Assembly: GCA_913049755.1 (NCBI GenBank)
Contig: CAJWXO010000004.1
Location: forward strand, 1-26,511
From: an uncultured Cryomorphaceae bacterium
GTDB taxonomy: Bacteria > Bacteroidota > Bacteroidia > Flavobacteriales > Schleiferiaceae
Direction: 5' to 3'
DNA length: 26,511 nucleotides
The position numbers and the translations under genes are program-made. Positions 16,347-24,201 of the stretch are shown in pieces; position 1 is the stretch's first letter, and every line of letters starts with the position of its first letter. A model generated the notes under the pieces. It ran no database searches. It saw only the letters and a list, made by a program, of their open reading frames with translations, and was not told where the DNA came from.

Positions 16347-17531
16347 ATGAATAAAAAATCGGCAATACAACTATCCGTTTACTCATTTATCATTATAACT
16401 TGCACATCCCTTTCTATGTTTACATCCTGCGCGCTTCCGGCCGCACCGGATGGCGGAGCAAGGGACACTGAGCCCCCTAAAATTATATTTAGCAGCATCC
16501 CTCAAGCAGGAACAAATTTCCAAGCTAATAAATTAATTTGGACCTTTGACGAATATTTTGTCCTAAAGTCTCCATCTCAGAATATTTATTCATCACCTCC
16601 TCTTCCACAAAACTCAAAATTTGAAACTCGTGGGAAATCCTTTATCATTTCTTGGGAAGGAGATCTTATCCAAAATTCTACTTACGTTTTACAATGGGGA
16701 GCTGCAATTAGCGATCTGCACGAAGGAAATATAATCAAAGGAATTCAGTGGGTATTTTCTACTGGCCCCTCGTTAGATTCTGGTGAAGTGCTGGGTCAAA
16801 TAATTGATCCATGGACAGGACTTCCTGCCAAAGATGTTGCCGTTTGTCTATACCCTAAATCATTAAATGACTCTGCTGTCTTCAAACCTGCACTGTATTC
16901 TACGAGAACAAATGATTCAGGGCTTTTTAGATTTCAATATATAATGAAAGATAGTATTTATGATATTCGCTCTTTTGAAGACTCAGATGGAAATAATCGC
17001 CTAAGTCCTGGTGAAATCAAGTCTATCGCTTACTTGAAAAGTATTAAGCCTCACGAGATGGATACAGCCAATTCGAATAATACATTTTTTCAGTCTATTC
17101 CTCTTTTAAAATCTGGAAGCATAGCTGACAGCGTGATTAAATGGAGCCCATGGGGAACTGATAGTTCTGGTATTTTAACATTGAAATATATCGTTGGATG
17201 CGATACTGGATCTTACAGGGAAAATCTTCAAATAAAGCCAATTATTATAGAACTTAAAGGCAAAGAAGGCGTCTATGCTCAGTGGACTTCTTCTACCCTT
17301 TGCGATAGCAATACTGTCACTGTTTCAGGACTTCCCCCTGGTAAATATGAATTGCAAGCGTTTTACGACAGAAATAGCGATGGCACATTAAATACAGGAA
17401 ATTATTGGAGAAAAGAAGACCCAGAGTCTCGAATTTCATCCAAGACGCCAATCGAAATCAAAGCAAATTGGACAATGGAGACTAGATGGAAAGTTAATCG
17501 AGTTGATCCCATCTATGAAGTATTTCACTGA
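16347..17531 (+). CDS. Ig-like (SbsA/Big_5-type) domain lipoprotein
   Basis: A 394-residue protein with a lipoprotein signal (Cys28 in SMFTSC), followed by a linker, PAAPDGGARDTEPPKI, whose P-x-G-G-x-x-D-T-x-P-P pattern is typical of a common Bacteroidota lipoprotein family. An Ig-like domain follows (about 42-140, with LIWTFDEYF and NSTYVLQWG...I-D-L-H-E-G-N). Next is a transthyretin-like or carboxypeptidase-regulatory-like domain (about 146-212), which leads into an acidic loop EDSDGNNRLSPGE. A last beta domain carries a second such loop, DRNSDGTLNTG. Both loops resemble calcium-binding loops. The protein is about 100 residues shorter than many relatives as I recall them. It is expected on the outer membrane; its function is unknown. 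It is divergent from the T9SS gene, and its end overlaps the end of the convergent nitrilase gene by 7 nt. Confidence 0.8.
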   Translation: MNKKSAIQLSVYSFIIITCTSLSMFTSCALPAAPDGGARDTEPPKIIFSSIPQAGTNFQANKLIWTFDEYFVLKSPSQNIYSSPPLPQNSKFETRGKSFIISWEGDLIQNSTYVLQWGAAISDLHEGNIIKGIQWVFSTGPSLDSGEVLGQIIDPWTGLPAKDVAVCLYPKSLNDSAVFKPALYSTRTNDSGLFRFQYIMKDSIYDIRSFEDSDGNNRLSPGEIKSIAYLKSIKPHEMDTANSNNTFFQSIPLLKSGSIADSVIKWSPWGTDSSGILTLKYIVGCDTGSYRENLQIKPIIIELKGKEGVYAQWTSSTLCDSNTVTVSGLPPGKYELQAFYDRNSDGTLNTGNYWRKEDPESRISSKTPIEIKANWTMETRWKVNRVDPIYEVFH

Positions 17532-18340
17532 AGAGTAAACGTATCAGCGTCATCAATAAAAGGATATTTTTTTCTTACTGCTAACAGATGTATGGCCTCC
17601 AAAGTTGTCGATATCCAACCGGTTTTTTGGTTTTTAGATTCTACAAGAATATCGCCTTTTGGGCCTACAGTTGATGAACCTCCAATGTGATTGGATCCAA
17701 AGCCATCTGCACCTATTCTATTTACTCCGACTACATAACATTGGTTTTCGATGGCACGAGCCCTTAGTAATATTTCCCATGCATTCTGTCTAGACTCTGG
17801 CCAATTTGCTGGAACTAATATGCCATCATACTCATATTTCTGGTCCGAAGGTTGTTGGCGAAGCCATACTGGGAATCTCAAATCATAGCAAACAAGAAGC
17901 AGTAGTCTCCAGCCTTTAATATTTACAATTATCCTAGAAGAACCCCCATCGAAATAATCTATCTCACCAGCAATTCCAAAAAGATGTCGTTTATCATAAC
18001 TGATGATTTCCCCCGAAGGTCCAATCATAAAAAATCGGTTGCGATAACGGTCCCCGTCAAGAACAAAAACAGTGCCTCCAACCCACGCTTTTTTCTTCGC
18101 AGACCATCTTTTCATAGAACCCAAGATTTCATCCAAATTATTCTGGGTAGCAACTTCCGCCAAGAGAGCCTTGTTTGTGACAAATCCAGTTGCAAATGTT
18201 TCTGGTAACAAATAAATATCTGCTTCGGGAGACTCCAGAAAATATGAGTCTATTGAGGCTAAATTTTGCTCTATCCTGCCCCATTTTATGTCCATCTGTA
18301 ATGATGCAATATCAATATTTTCCATCTGATCAACTGTCAT
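17525..18340 (-). CDS. Nitrilase-superfamily amidohydrolase (omega-amidase-like)
   Basis: A 271-residue cytoplasmic carbon-nitrogen hydrolase. The catalytic triad is intact: Glu47 in LLPETFATGF, Lys117 in YDKRHLF and Cys151 in LVCYDLRFP. The length and the M-x-TGF / KRHLF-x-x-AGE / CYDLRFP set match the YafV/Nit2 omega-amidase branch, which hydrolyses alpha-ketoglutaramate or alpha-ketosuccinamate in amino-acid salvage. The exact substrate is an inference. The start at 18340 overlaps the stop of the upstream SCO gene as ATGA, which suggests translational coupling. An ATG five codons in (18325) would also fit homologues. The pairing with a copper chaperone has no obvious biochemical logic. Confidence 0.88.
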   Translation of the reverse strand: MTVDQMENIDIASLQMDIKWGRIEQNLASIDSYFLESPEADIYLLPETFATGFVTNKALLAEVATQNNLDEILGSMKRWSAKKKAWVGGTVFVLDGDRYRNRFFMIGPSGEIISYDKRHLFGIAGEIDYFDGGSSRIIVNIKGWRLLLLVCYDLRFPVWLRQQPSDQKYEYDGILVPANWPESRQNAWEILLRARAIENQCYVVGVNRIGADGFGSNHIGGSSTVGPKGDILVESKNQKTGWISTTLEAIHLLAVRKKYPFIDDADTFTLQ

Positions 18341-19026
18341 GACGCATTCAAATCCTTATCTCTTTCTTCTAAAAGCACTGCAATATGATCAATCAACAAA
18401 TCCGTATCCTCCTCAGAAGTTCCATCATAATATCCCCTTAATCGACCCTTGTGGTCTACTAAAACCAAATTCTCAGTATGTATAAAACTATGTTCATCCC
18501 ATCCCTCACCTTCCTTAAGAACGGTAAAATATGATGTCCTTGCCAATTTATTAATCAAAACAGGTTCACCCGTTAAAAGAATCCACCGATCAGAATCAAT
18601 AGCATTTTTCTCAGCATAATTTTTTAAAACTTCAGGCGTATCATATTCAGGCATTGCCGAATGAGACATGATTTTTATTGCGTCATTGTCTAAGTATGTA
18701 GATTGTACTTTTCGAAGGCTTCTGGCCATATCCCGGCATATACCTGGACATGTTGTAAAAAAATAGTTAACAACCCTGATCTGGTTAACTACATCATCTT
18801 GTGTGAACTCAATGCCGTCTTGGGAAATTAAAGAAAATGGAGCGACAGTATGATCAATTCCTTTTGATTGCAGTGACTCCTCTACAAGCCCTGGATTCAA
18901 ATCATTGGGATTCAATATTGGCAATGTAAAGTCAGGAGTCTGAATCTTTATCGAAAAAAATATACCTAGAGAAAAGATAGCTAGAATCCCTCCAATTTTT
19001 AGATATTCTGATTTTTTTAACCCCAT
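18337..19026 (-). CDS. SCO1/SenC family copper chaperone
   Basis: A 229-residue protein with an N-terminal transmembrane anchor (about residues 9-26, LKIGGILAIFSLGIFFSI) and a thioredoxin-like domain facing the periplasm. The copper-binding Cys93-x3-Cys97 (TTCPGIC) is present, and the conserved distal histidine is in the EHSFIHTENLVLVD segment (His183 the likeliest). SCO proteins deliver copper to, or reduce the thiols of, the CuA site of cytochrome c oxidase. It is divergent, across an 82-base gap, from an operon of MbnP, MbnH, HMA and TonB-receptor genes, which points to a shared copper theme. No oxidase subunits lie in the window. No clear TAnnTTTG element was found in the divergent gap on either strand. 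Confidence 0.92.
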   Translation of the reverse strand: MGLKKSEYLKIGGILAIFSLGIFFSIKIQTPDFTLPILNPNDLNPGLVEESLQSKGIDHTVAPFSLISQDGIEFTQDDVVNQIRVVNYFFTTCPGICRDMARSLRKVQSTYLDNDAIKIMSHSAMPEYDTPEVLKNYAEKNAIDSDRWILLTGEPVLINKLARTSYFTVLKEGEGWDEHSFIHTENLVLVDHKGRLRGYYDGTSEEDTDLLIDHIAVLLEERDKDLNAS

Positions 19027-19108
19027 ATCACTATTTTTATATGACCTTACAAAAATTATGGTCCAATTCGTGCTTTAACAAAGGAACATCATCTGATTTC
19101 TATTTACA

Positions 19109-19861
19109 ATGAAAAAATTCAAAATTCTATTTATAATTATAATTGGGATATTCACTTCATGCGATAAAAATCAAAGCCCTGAAACTGTGGATCTGGAGCT
19201 ACAGTTTTTGCCGCAATTTAATAATATGGAATTTTCCTATGAAATAGATTCTTTGATCCAAAGTTCCACTAAAGACACTATTATTTTTACGCGTTCCGAT
19301 TTCCTATTATCAAATTTTAAACTAATGGCGGATGATGGTAGCATCATTACGTTTGAGAACACTTTTGCTTTTGTAAGGGGGAGTTCTCCTGAAATTATAA
19401 GCCTGCCATTATCTATCCCCTCTGGTAATTATCTTGGCCTTTCTTTTGATCTTGGGCTAGACAGCGCCATAAATCATTCAGATCCATCAGTATGGTGGCC
19501 CCTTCATCCTTTAAATCCTTCTTTCAATAATTTACATTGGGGATGGACTGGTGGTTATGTCTTTGCTGCATTAGAAGGCTATTATCAAAATATGGGAGTT
19601 AAAACTCCATGGCTTTATCATATCGCTCTTGATGAGAACCAAACAAATATTAATTTATCGGGCTCTTTTGATTTAACTGATTTTAAAACCCTTGAAATCA
19701 AGTGGAATGCTGAAATGACTTTTAGTAACCTCTATAGTCTCCGACCAGGAATAGATGGAGATTTTACTCATAGCTCAAACGATAATGGTTTAGCAAGTAA
19801 AGTCGCTCAAAATTTAAGTACAAGTTTCGAAATCGGCGTATTAAAAGATAGAAATCCATGA
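19109..19861 (+). CDS. MbnP-family copper-binding lipoprotein
   Basis: A 250-residue protein with a lipoprotein signal (Cys18 in GIFTSC). The body matches the MbnP family: an early beta-strand pair, SDFLLSNFKL, a GLSFDLGLDSA segment, and the hallmark Trp/His-rich stretch W-W-P-L-H-P-L-N and L-H-W-G-W-T-G-G-Y-V-F-A-A-L-E-G (Trp129, Trp130, Trp144, Trp146). In methanotrophs MbnP is a periplasmic copper protein, and its copper binding depends on oxidation of a tryptophan to kynurenine by its partner MbnH. Here the MbnH-like gene overlaps it by 4 nt (ATGA). Unlike soluble MbnP, this one should be lipid-anchored. It is the first gene of the plus-strand copper operon. The family call is good; which Trp is modified, and whether copper binds, are inferences. 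Confidence 0.82.
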   Translation: MKKFKILFIIIIGIFTSCDKNQSPETVDLELQFLPQFNNMEFSYEIDSLIQSSTKDTIIFTRSDFLLSNFKLMADDGSIITFENTFAFVRGSSPEIISLPLSIPSGNYLGLSFDLGLDSAINHSDPSVWWPLHPLNPSFNNLHWGWTGGYVFAALEGYYQNMGVKTPWLYHIALDENQTNINLSGSFDLTDFKTLEIKWNAEMTFSNLYSLRPGIDGDFTHSSNDNGLASKVAQNLSTSFEIGVLKDRNP

Positions 19862-20955
19862 TTTTCTTCAAACGATTGATGAGTGTTCTATGGCTTTTTT
19901 TGATCTTCAGCTGTATTGACCCTAATGGAAACAAGCCTCATGTTACAACACCTTACAGTCTTCCAATTCCTCAAGGATTTCCTCAGCCCGCTCTCCCAAA
20001 TGATAATATATTAACAGAAGAGAGTATAATTCTTGGAAGATTATTATTCTATGATCCGATTTTATCATTGGATAGCTCTCAATCATGCAGTTCCTGTCAC
20101 AATCCTTCATTTGGGTTCACAGATAATGGTAAAATTTATAGTACCGGAGTTGATGGATCTATTGGGACAAGAAATTCTATGCCTTTACACAATTTAGCAT
20201 GGAGCAAAAGATTTGTTTGGGATGGAGCAATGCCTAGCCTAAGAGAACAGGCTCTTGAGCCTATTCAAAACCCGACTGAAATGAAGGAAAATATTTTAAA
20301 TGTTGTGGGGAAACTGGAAAATCAGCCCTTGTATGAGCAAGCATTTAATGCGGCCTATGGCGATCCAGAAATATCTCCTGATAAAATAGGTCTCGCCTTA
20401 GAACAATTTATGCTGATAATTTTAAGTGGTGGGGCAAGTAAGTTCGATAAAGTAAATGCGGGAATTGAATCATTTACTCCCGAAGAGCAACTTGGAGTGC
20501 AATTATTTAATGCTGAGTCAAATCCAAATGGATCTCCAAAAGGAGGTGATTGTTTTCACTGTCATGGAGGAGCCTTATTTACAAATAATACAATAGTGAA
20601 TAATGGCTTGGACAGTGTTTTTACAGACCTAGGAAAAGGTGGGATAACAAAATTAGAAGTTGATAATGGGAAGTTCAAGACCCCTTCATTACGGAACCTG
20701 GCATATACGCCCCCTTACATGCACGATGGGCGTTTTCAAACATTAGAAGAGGTGATGGAGTTCTATAATAGCGATGTTCTCTCTAACTCCCCTAACTTAG
20801 CGCCAGGAATGACTGGATTTATTCAATCTCATTCTAATGGTTCTCAAGGACTGAATTTATCGCTTTCAGAAAGACAAGCTATTGTTGCATTTTTAAATAC
20901 GTTAACAGATACTCGAATCGAAACAGATACTCTGTATCAAAACCCCTTCAAATGA
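19858..20955 (+). CDS. MbnH-like di-heme cytochrome c peroxidase family protein
   Basis: A 365-residue protein with a lipoprotein signal (Cys19 in LIFSC) and two c-type heme sites: C77-S-S-C80-H81 and C232-F-H-C235-H236. Family marks are GRLLFYDPILS, GTRNSMPLHNLAW, FVWDGAMPSLREQALEPIQNP (residues about 119-139) and F-K-T-P-S-L-R-N-L-A-Y-T-P-P-Y-M-H-D-G-R-F. This is the bacterial cytochrome c peroxidase/MauG superfamily. Because it directly follows and overlaps an MbnP gene, I read it as MbnH: an enzyme that uses a high-valent di-heme state to oxidise a Trp of MbnP rather than a true peroxide-detoxifying peroxidase. The alternative is a generic CcpA; the neighbour argues against that. The start overlaps the MbnP stop (ATGA), and its own stop overlaps the next start in the same way. 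Cytochrome c maturation genes must lie elsewhere. Confidence 0.85.
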   Translation: MIFFKRLMSVLWLFLIFSCIDPNGNKPHVTTPYSLPIPQGFPQPALPNDNILTEESIILGRLLFYDPILSLDSSQSCSSCHNPSFGFTDNGKIYSTGVDGSIGTRNSMPLHNLAWSKRFVWDGAMPSLREQALEPIQNPTEMKENILNVVGKLENQPLYEQAFNAAYGDPEISPDKIGLALEQFMLIILSGGASKFDKVNAGIESFTPEEQLGVQLFNAESNPNGSPKGGDCFHCHGGALFTNNTIVNNGLDSVFTDLGKGGITKLEVDNGKFKTPSLRNLAYTPPYMHDGRFQTLEEVMEFYNSDVLSNSPNLAPGMTGFIQSHSNGSQGLNLSLSERQAIVAFLNTLTDTRIETDTLYQNPFK

Positions 20956-21320
20956 TGAAATATTCCCTAATCATACTTTCTCTTTTAATAACCGTAAATG
21001 CCTTCGCCCAAAAAAAAGTGGAGCTCAAATTTATCACAGATGGCGTTTGTGGTATGTGTGAAGATAGAATTGAAAAAACCTTATTAGATCTCCGAGGAGT
21101 TTGGACCGCGGAATGGGATTTGAATACTCATGAAACTTTTGTGGTTTACAATACCAAAAAACTAAGTGAAGATAAAATTCACGAGGCTTTAGCTGAGGTT
21201 GGGCATGATCAGGTTTGTTCTTGTATAAATGAAAAAATCATAGCCATGGAAGAGTCCTACAGCAATATTAATCCTTGTTGCCGTTATAGAGATTCGAATG
21301 TAATTGAGGCGCATAAGTGA
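20952..21320 (+). CDS. Secreted heavy-metal-associated (HMA) domain protein
   Basis: A 122-residue protein with a signal peptide (1-20, ending NAFAQ) and one HMA ferredoxin-like domain (about 22-90). The metal site is G-V-C33-G-M-C36, in place of the usual G-M-x-C-x-x-C. The tail adds more cysteines: C89-x-C91 and C109-C110 in NINPCCRYRD, giving six possible thiol ligands. HMA proteins carry Cu(I) or other soft metals; the signal peptide puts this one in the periplasm rather than the cytosol, unlike classic CopZ. It begins with two ATG codons, the first of which overlaps the MbnH stop. Its stop overlaps the GTG start of the TonB-dependent receptor. A copper relay role is inferred from context. 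Confidence 0.85.
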   Translation: MMKYSLIILSLLITVNAFAQKKVELKFITDGVCGMCEDRIEKTLLDLRGVWTAEWDLNTHETFVVYNTKKLSEDKIHEALAEVGHDQVCSCINEKIIAMEESYSNINPCCRYRDSNVIEAHK

Positions 21321-23488
21321 CTATAAAAAGTTTAAAGATATTTCTAATAATTCTTTTGCCAAATCTACTTTATTCTCAATCAGATACAGGTATTTACAAA
21401 GGCCTAAGCCTCGAGGCCGTTGAAGTGAAGACTGATGCTCTTGGTACTGCCATATCACTAAAAGACCCTAAATTAAAAACAATAATTTCTAGAGCTGAAC
21501 TCAAAAAAGCAGCTTGTTGTAATCTTTCGGAAAGCTTTGAAACCAACCCAAGTATTGATGTCTCTTTTACAGATGCCATAACAGGCACCAAACAAATACA
21601 GCTTTTTGGACTTGCTGGGAAATATGCTCAAATTCAAACTGAACTGACTCCTTTGGTAAGAGGGCTACTTGCTAATTCCGGACTGTCATATATTCCTGGA
21701 GCGTGGATTCATAGTATTCAATTAACTAAAGGAATTGGTTCAGTTTCAAATGGTTTTGAATCTATGACCGGGCAGATTAATGTGGAACTTCTTAAACCCG
21801 AAGATATTATTGAGGATATTGTCAATGACAAGTCCGTAAAACTTAGATTAAATAGCTATATCAATCAAGGAGGTAGGGCGGAAACGAATCTTATTTACGG
21901 GAAGCAGATATCTAAAAAATGGTCACTTGGATTTTTGGGGCATGCCAGTGGCAGATCACTTACTATTGATAATAATAAAGATGGCTTCGCTGATATGCCA
22001 ACTGGTTATCAATTAAACGGAATGGTCAGAGCTCGTTATTTTGGTCAGAATGGTTGGGAAGGATTGCATACTATTCATGTCCTTGAAGACAAAAAAACCG
22101 GTGGTCAAATTTCAAGTGATTTAAATTTACCGTTTGGGTCAAACCCATGGCAGTCGAATATGGGACAAAATAGATTTGCCGTAAGTTCAAAAAACGGATG
22201 GGTGAATCCCCAAAACCCTAATCAATCAATTGGGATCATATTGCATGGCTATAGTCAAAGCATGGAGGGGATCATGGGTAGTGTCGAGGACCTGAAAAAT
22301 AAAAAAGATTTAAGTGCTTTACAGATCGGGGGTATAGGGCAATTGTTATTTAGACAAGATTGGGGTAAACTGAGTCAAACAAGTACAATTGGAGTTTTTT
22401 ATGATAATTATCATATAGACTTTAAAACTAATAATATTCAGACAAATAGACCTTTTACGGAAAGAAATATTGGACTCTCGTCAGAATGGACCTGGATACC
22501 AAACGAATTTATAACCTTGGTAACTGGAGGTAGATTTGATTGGCACTCCATTATTTTGAACTCCCAAAACCGAGTGCCTTTTTCACCAAGAATCCATGCC
22601 AGGATAGCGCCCAACAATAAAAATGTATTTAGATTGGTTTTTGGGGAAGGTTTTAGAATGGCCCTGCCCATCACCGAAGAGTGGGGAAGGCTAGCTAGTA
22701 ATAGAGAAATAAGAGGGGATCAGTTTGGTAGTAATATTGTTGGTGGAGATCAATTGTCATTAGAGGAGTCTACAAATGCAGGTATTAGCTATACTGGAAA
22801 TTTTATTTTGAACTATATGCCGGGATCTATAACCGCTAATCTCCACGGAACTTGGTTTAATGAAGCGGTAATTCATGACTATTGGACTTATCACATGAGG
22901 TATATTTATCCAAATGATCCATCACTAAATCCAACTGATTTTGCCATGATTTCAGGGTCTTCAGGGGTTTCATCAAATTATAAATTAGACAAAAAAACAC
23001 AAATCCGACTAGCTTATCGTTATCAAAATGTCGTTGTCCGAAACAAAGTACACGGAGTAAATCCTATTAGTATTTTAATGCCTGCAGCTTTTGTTGCCAA
23101 GCACCGAGCTTTAATAAACCTTAGTAGAGATTTTATTTCCAATTGGAGTCTTGACTTAACACTTCAATATCATGGCGAACAACCGGTGCCAAGTATACAT
23201 CCCTTGTCACCCGGATTAGACGGAAAAATCTTAGATACCGCCCCCGCGTATCGGTTATTAAATTTTCAAATTAGGAAAGTCACTAAGAAGGGAGATTTTT
23301 ATTTGGGTGTGGAAAATGCATTAAACTTTCAGCAATTAAATCCAATTGATGGCGCTGTCAATATTAATGGAGATCCGTTACGACCAAGTAATTCTACTTT
23401 TACAGAGAATTTTGACGCTACGCGTGTTTGGGGGCCAATATTTGGCCGAATGATATATTTTGGATTGAACTTTAAATTAATCGATTAA
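21317..23488 (+). CDS. TonB-dependent receptor, probable copper/metal transporter
   Basis: A 723-residue outer-membrane beta-barrel protein with signal peptide (about 1-20, NLLYSQ), a plug domain (about 35-160) and a 22-strand type barrel to the C-terminus, which ends in the aromatic-rich strand [12 protein letters not shown]. The plug carries a notable cysteine pair, Cys67-Cys68 in [15 protein letters not shown], followed by [24 protein letters not shown] and [13 protein letters not shown] recall this A-C-C-N-L-S-E-S-F motif from Bacteroidota receptors next to HMA genes, which suggests a soft-metal substrate. The N-terminal carboxypeptidase-like domain of many Bacteroidota receptors is absent. 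The start is a GTG (21317) that overlaps the HMA stop as GTGA. The substrate is inferred as copper from the operon, not shown by the sequence. Confidence 0.88.
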   Translation: MTIKSLKIFLIILLPNLLYSQSDTGIYKGLSLEAVEVKTDALGTAISLKDPKLKTIISRAELKKAACCNLSESFETNPSIDVSFTDAITGTKQIQLFGLAGKYAQIQTELTPLVRGLLANSGLSYIPGAWIHSIQLTKGIGSVSNGFESMTGQINVELLKPEDIIEDIVNDKSVKLRLNSYINQGGRAETNLIYGKQISKKWSLGFLGHASGRSLTIDNNKDGFADMPTGYQLNGMVRARYFGQNGWEGLHTIHVLEDKKTGGQISSDLNLPFGSNPWQSNMGQNRFAVSSKNGWVNPQNPNQSIGIILHGYSQSMEGIMGSVEDLKNKKDLSALQIGGIGQLLFRQDWGKLSQTSTIGVFYDNYHIDFKTNNIQTNRPFTERNIGLSSEWTWIPNEFITLVTGGRFDWHSIILNSQNRVPFSPRIHARIAPNNKNVFRLVFGEGFRMALPITEEWGRLASNREIRGDQFGSNIVGGDQLSLEESTNAGISYTGNFILNYMPGSITANLHGTWFNEAVIHDYWTYHMRYIYPNDPSLNPTDFAMISGSSGVSSNYKLDKKTQIRLAYRYQNVVVRNKVHGVNPISILMPAAFVAKHRALINLSRDFISNWSLDLTLQYHGEQPVPSIHPLSPGLDGKILDTAPAYRLLNFQIRKVTKKGDFYLGVENALNFQQLNPIDGAVNINGDPLRPSNSTFTENFDATRVWGPIFGRMIYFGLNFKLID

Positions 23489-23489
23489 A

Positions 23490-24179
23490 ATGGGTGAAGT
23501 CGTTATAGAATTGCGAAACATAATCCGTGATTTCAAACTTGGACCGCAGACTGTCCATGTTTTAAAAGGGATTGATTTAGATATTAAAAAAGGTGAGTAT
23601 GTGGCTTTAATGGGGCCCTCTGGAAGTGGGAAATCTACTTTGATGAATCTTTTAGGTTGCCTAGACACACCTACTTCTGGCTCATATAACTTAGCTGGCC
23701 GAGATGTAAGCCAAATGAATGACAATGAGTTAGCAGAAGTTCGGAATAAAGAAATAGGCTTTGTGTTTCAAACGTTTAATTTAATACCACGCCAAACCGC
23801 ATTACAAAATGTAGCATTACCCCTTGTCTATGCTGGTGAAACAAAAGAAGCAAGAATTGCACGAGCCAAAAATATCCTTGATGAAGTTGGGTTAAAAGAT
23901 AGAATGGACCACAGGCCGAATCAATTATCTGGGGGGCAAAGGCAACGAGTAGCCATAGGGCGAGCTTTAGTGAATTCTCCTTCTATAATTTTAGCTGATG
24001 AACCGACTGGAAATTTAGATTCAACAACTTCTTTAGAGATAATGAAATTATTCGATGAAATCCACAAAAATGGGAATACACTAATTGTAGTAACACATGA
24101 AGAGGAAATAGCTCGGTATGCTCACCGCATAATAAGACTAAGAGACGGAATGATTGAAAGTGACCAGGTTCAAAGTTAA
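23490..24179 (+). CDS. ABC transporter ATP-binding protein (LolD/MacB type)
   Basis: A 229-residue ATPase with all motifs: Walker [10 protein letters not shown] (42-50), Q-loop Gln94, signature LSGGQ (146-150), Walker B IILADEP (Asp170, Glu171) and H-loop His203. The L-x-C-L-D-x-P-T-S-G and R-N-K-x-I-G-F-V-F-Q-x-F-N-L segments place it in the LolD/MacB/FtsE branch. Partners of such ATPases are lipoprotein-release permeases or MacB-like mechanotransducers, not classic importers. No permease gene lies beside it: the next gene is infB on the other strand, 22 nt away. It starts 1 nt after the TonB receptor stop, so it belongs to the copper operon transcript. Whether it acts in metal handling or is just a passenger is open. 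Confidence 0.9.
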   Translation: MGEVVIELRNIIRDFKLGPQTVHVLKGIDLDIKKGEYVALMGPSGSGKSTLMNLLGCLDTPTSGSYNLAGRDVSQMNDNELAEVRNKEIGFVFQTFNLIPRQTALQNVALPLVYAGETKEARIARAKNILDEVGLKDRMDHRPNQLSGGQRQRVAIGRALVNSPSIILADEPTGNLDSTTSLEIMKLFDEIHKNGNTLIVVTHEEEIARYAHRIIRLRDGMIESDQVQS

Positions 24180-24201
24180 AATCAGAAGAAATAAAAATTT
24201 A

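Noticed and set aside
19027..19108. Divergent promoters between SCO and MbnP genes
   Set aside because: The gap must hold promoters by position, but I found no TAnnTTTG match on either strand, only a spaced variant (TAATTTTTG) on the minus strand, so I do not annotate a site.
19109..23488. A methanobactin biosynthesis operon
   Set aside because: No MbnB, MbnC or short MbnA-like precursor gene is present between or beside the MbnP/MbnH genes; only the copper-handling partners are there.
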